Of a stretch of DNA of 5,646 nucleotides, positions 5,541-5,646 are shown piece by piece (position 1 is the stretch's first letter; each line of letters begins with the position of its first letter). The notes below the pieces were generated by a model. The model had not been told where the DNA came from and made no database searches. It saw nothing but the letters and a program-made list of their open reading frames with translations. Location of the stretch: contig JAKBCX010000127.1 of the NCBI GenBank assembly GCA_021807465.1, forward strand, positions 1-5,646. The letters are read 5' to 3'. The position numbers and the translations under genes were made by a program. The DNA is from Pseudomonadota bacterium (GTDB taxonomy: Bacteria > Pseudomonadota > Alphaproteobacteria > Acetobacterales > Acetobacteraceae).

Positions 5541-5646
5541 AAGCCCCATCCTTCTGGTCCACGCGCGGCCTGGCCGCCCAGGCACTGCGCCCATTCAGCC
5601 TCGTTACCCGCATTGCCACGGCGCGGCGGGTGCGGCGGCAAGGCGT
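5537..5646 (+). CDS. lpxK: Tetraacyldisaccharide 4'-kinase LpxK, N-terminal part
   Basis: The first 36 codons of a gene that continues past the right edge. Seen: MKAPSFW at the start, then a hydrophobic/basic stretch ALRPFSLVTRIATARRVRR. Known: LpxK proteins open with M-(R/K)-x-P-x-F-W and an N-terminal amphipathic helix ending in an A-R-R-x-R-R-type basic patch. The enzyme phosphorylates the 4' position of the lipid A disaccharide to give lipid IVA. The Walker A motif would lie just beyond the window. The ATG overlaps the TGA of waaA (ATGA), and a weak GGGG ribosome-like site sits 8 nt upstream. Position directly after waaA, its usual neighbour in Alphaproteobacteria, supports the call. Confidence 0.88.
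   Translation, partial: MKAPSFWSTRGLAAQALRPFSLVTRIATARRVRRQG

Overview
The window reads as a GC-rich alphaproteobacterial chromosome segment. An IalB-family secreted protein joined to rlmN, and the order DUF374 acyltransferase, waaA (Kdo transferase), lpxK, are both arrangements I associate with Alphaproteobacteria. Protein style (for example the N-termini of RlmN and LpxK) leans towards Rhodospirillales/Acetobacteraceae, but that is inference. There is no sign of phage, IS elements, CRISPR, tRNA or rRNA. Almost all of the sequence is coding and most genes run on the + strand.

Layout. The left edge (1-296, minus strand) holds the first ~98 codons of a fumarylacetoacetate-hydrolase-family gene, cut by the window end. 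A 53-bp divergent gap separates it from an exported IalB-like protein (350-856), whose stop overlaps the GTG start of rlmN (853-2013). A 215-bp gap with a GC-rich hairpin precedes a very short SDR-like gene (2229-2678) that keeps the nucleotide-binding end of the fold but has lost the usual catalytic Tyr-x-x-x-Lys block. Next comes an 83-bp AT-rich control region with a -35-like box and a perfect 16-bp palindrome. It leads into a PadR-family regulator with a His-rich N-terminal tail (2762-3358, TTG start), followed 3 bp later by a DUF2218 protein (3362-3643). After only 26 bp the envelope-lipid cluster begins: a DUF374 lysophospholipid-acyltransferase-like protein (3670-4326), waaA (4323-5540) and the start of lpxK (5537 onward), each joined to the next by an ATGA overlap.

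How the genes work together. WaaA and LpxK are consecutive lipid A/Kdo steps at the inner membrane, and the DUF374 protein is a plausible acyl-lipid partner. The PadR protein resembles E. coli YqjI, a nickel-responsive repressor linked to iron metabolism, and the palindrome over its promoter suggests autoregulation. The most interesting point is that this putative metal-responsive unit sits immediately upstream of the lipid A genes with no visible terminator or promoter between them. Envelope lipid genes might therefore be partly under its control. No wholly new system is evident; the unusual items are the degenerate SDR, the regulator/operator unit and the possible leaderless ialB-like transcript.
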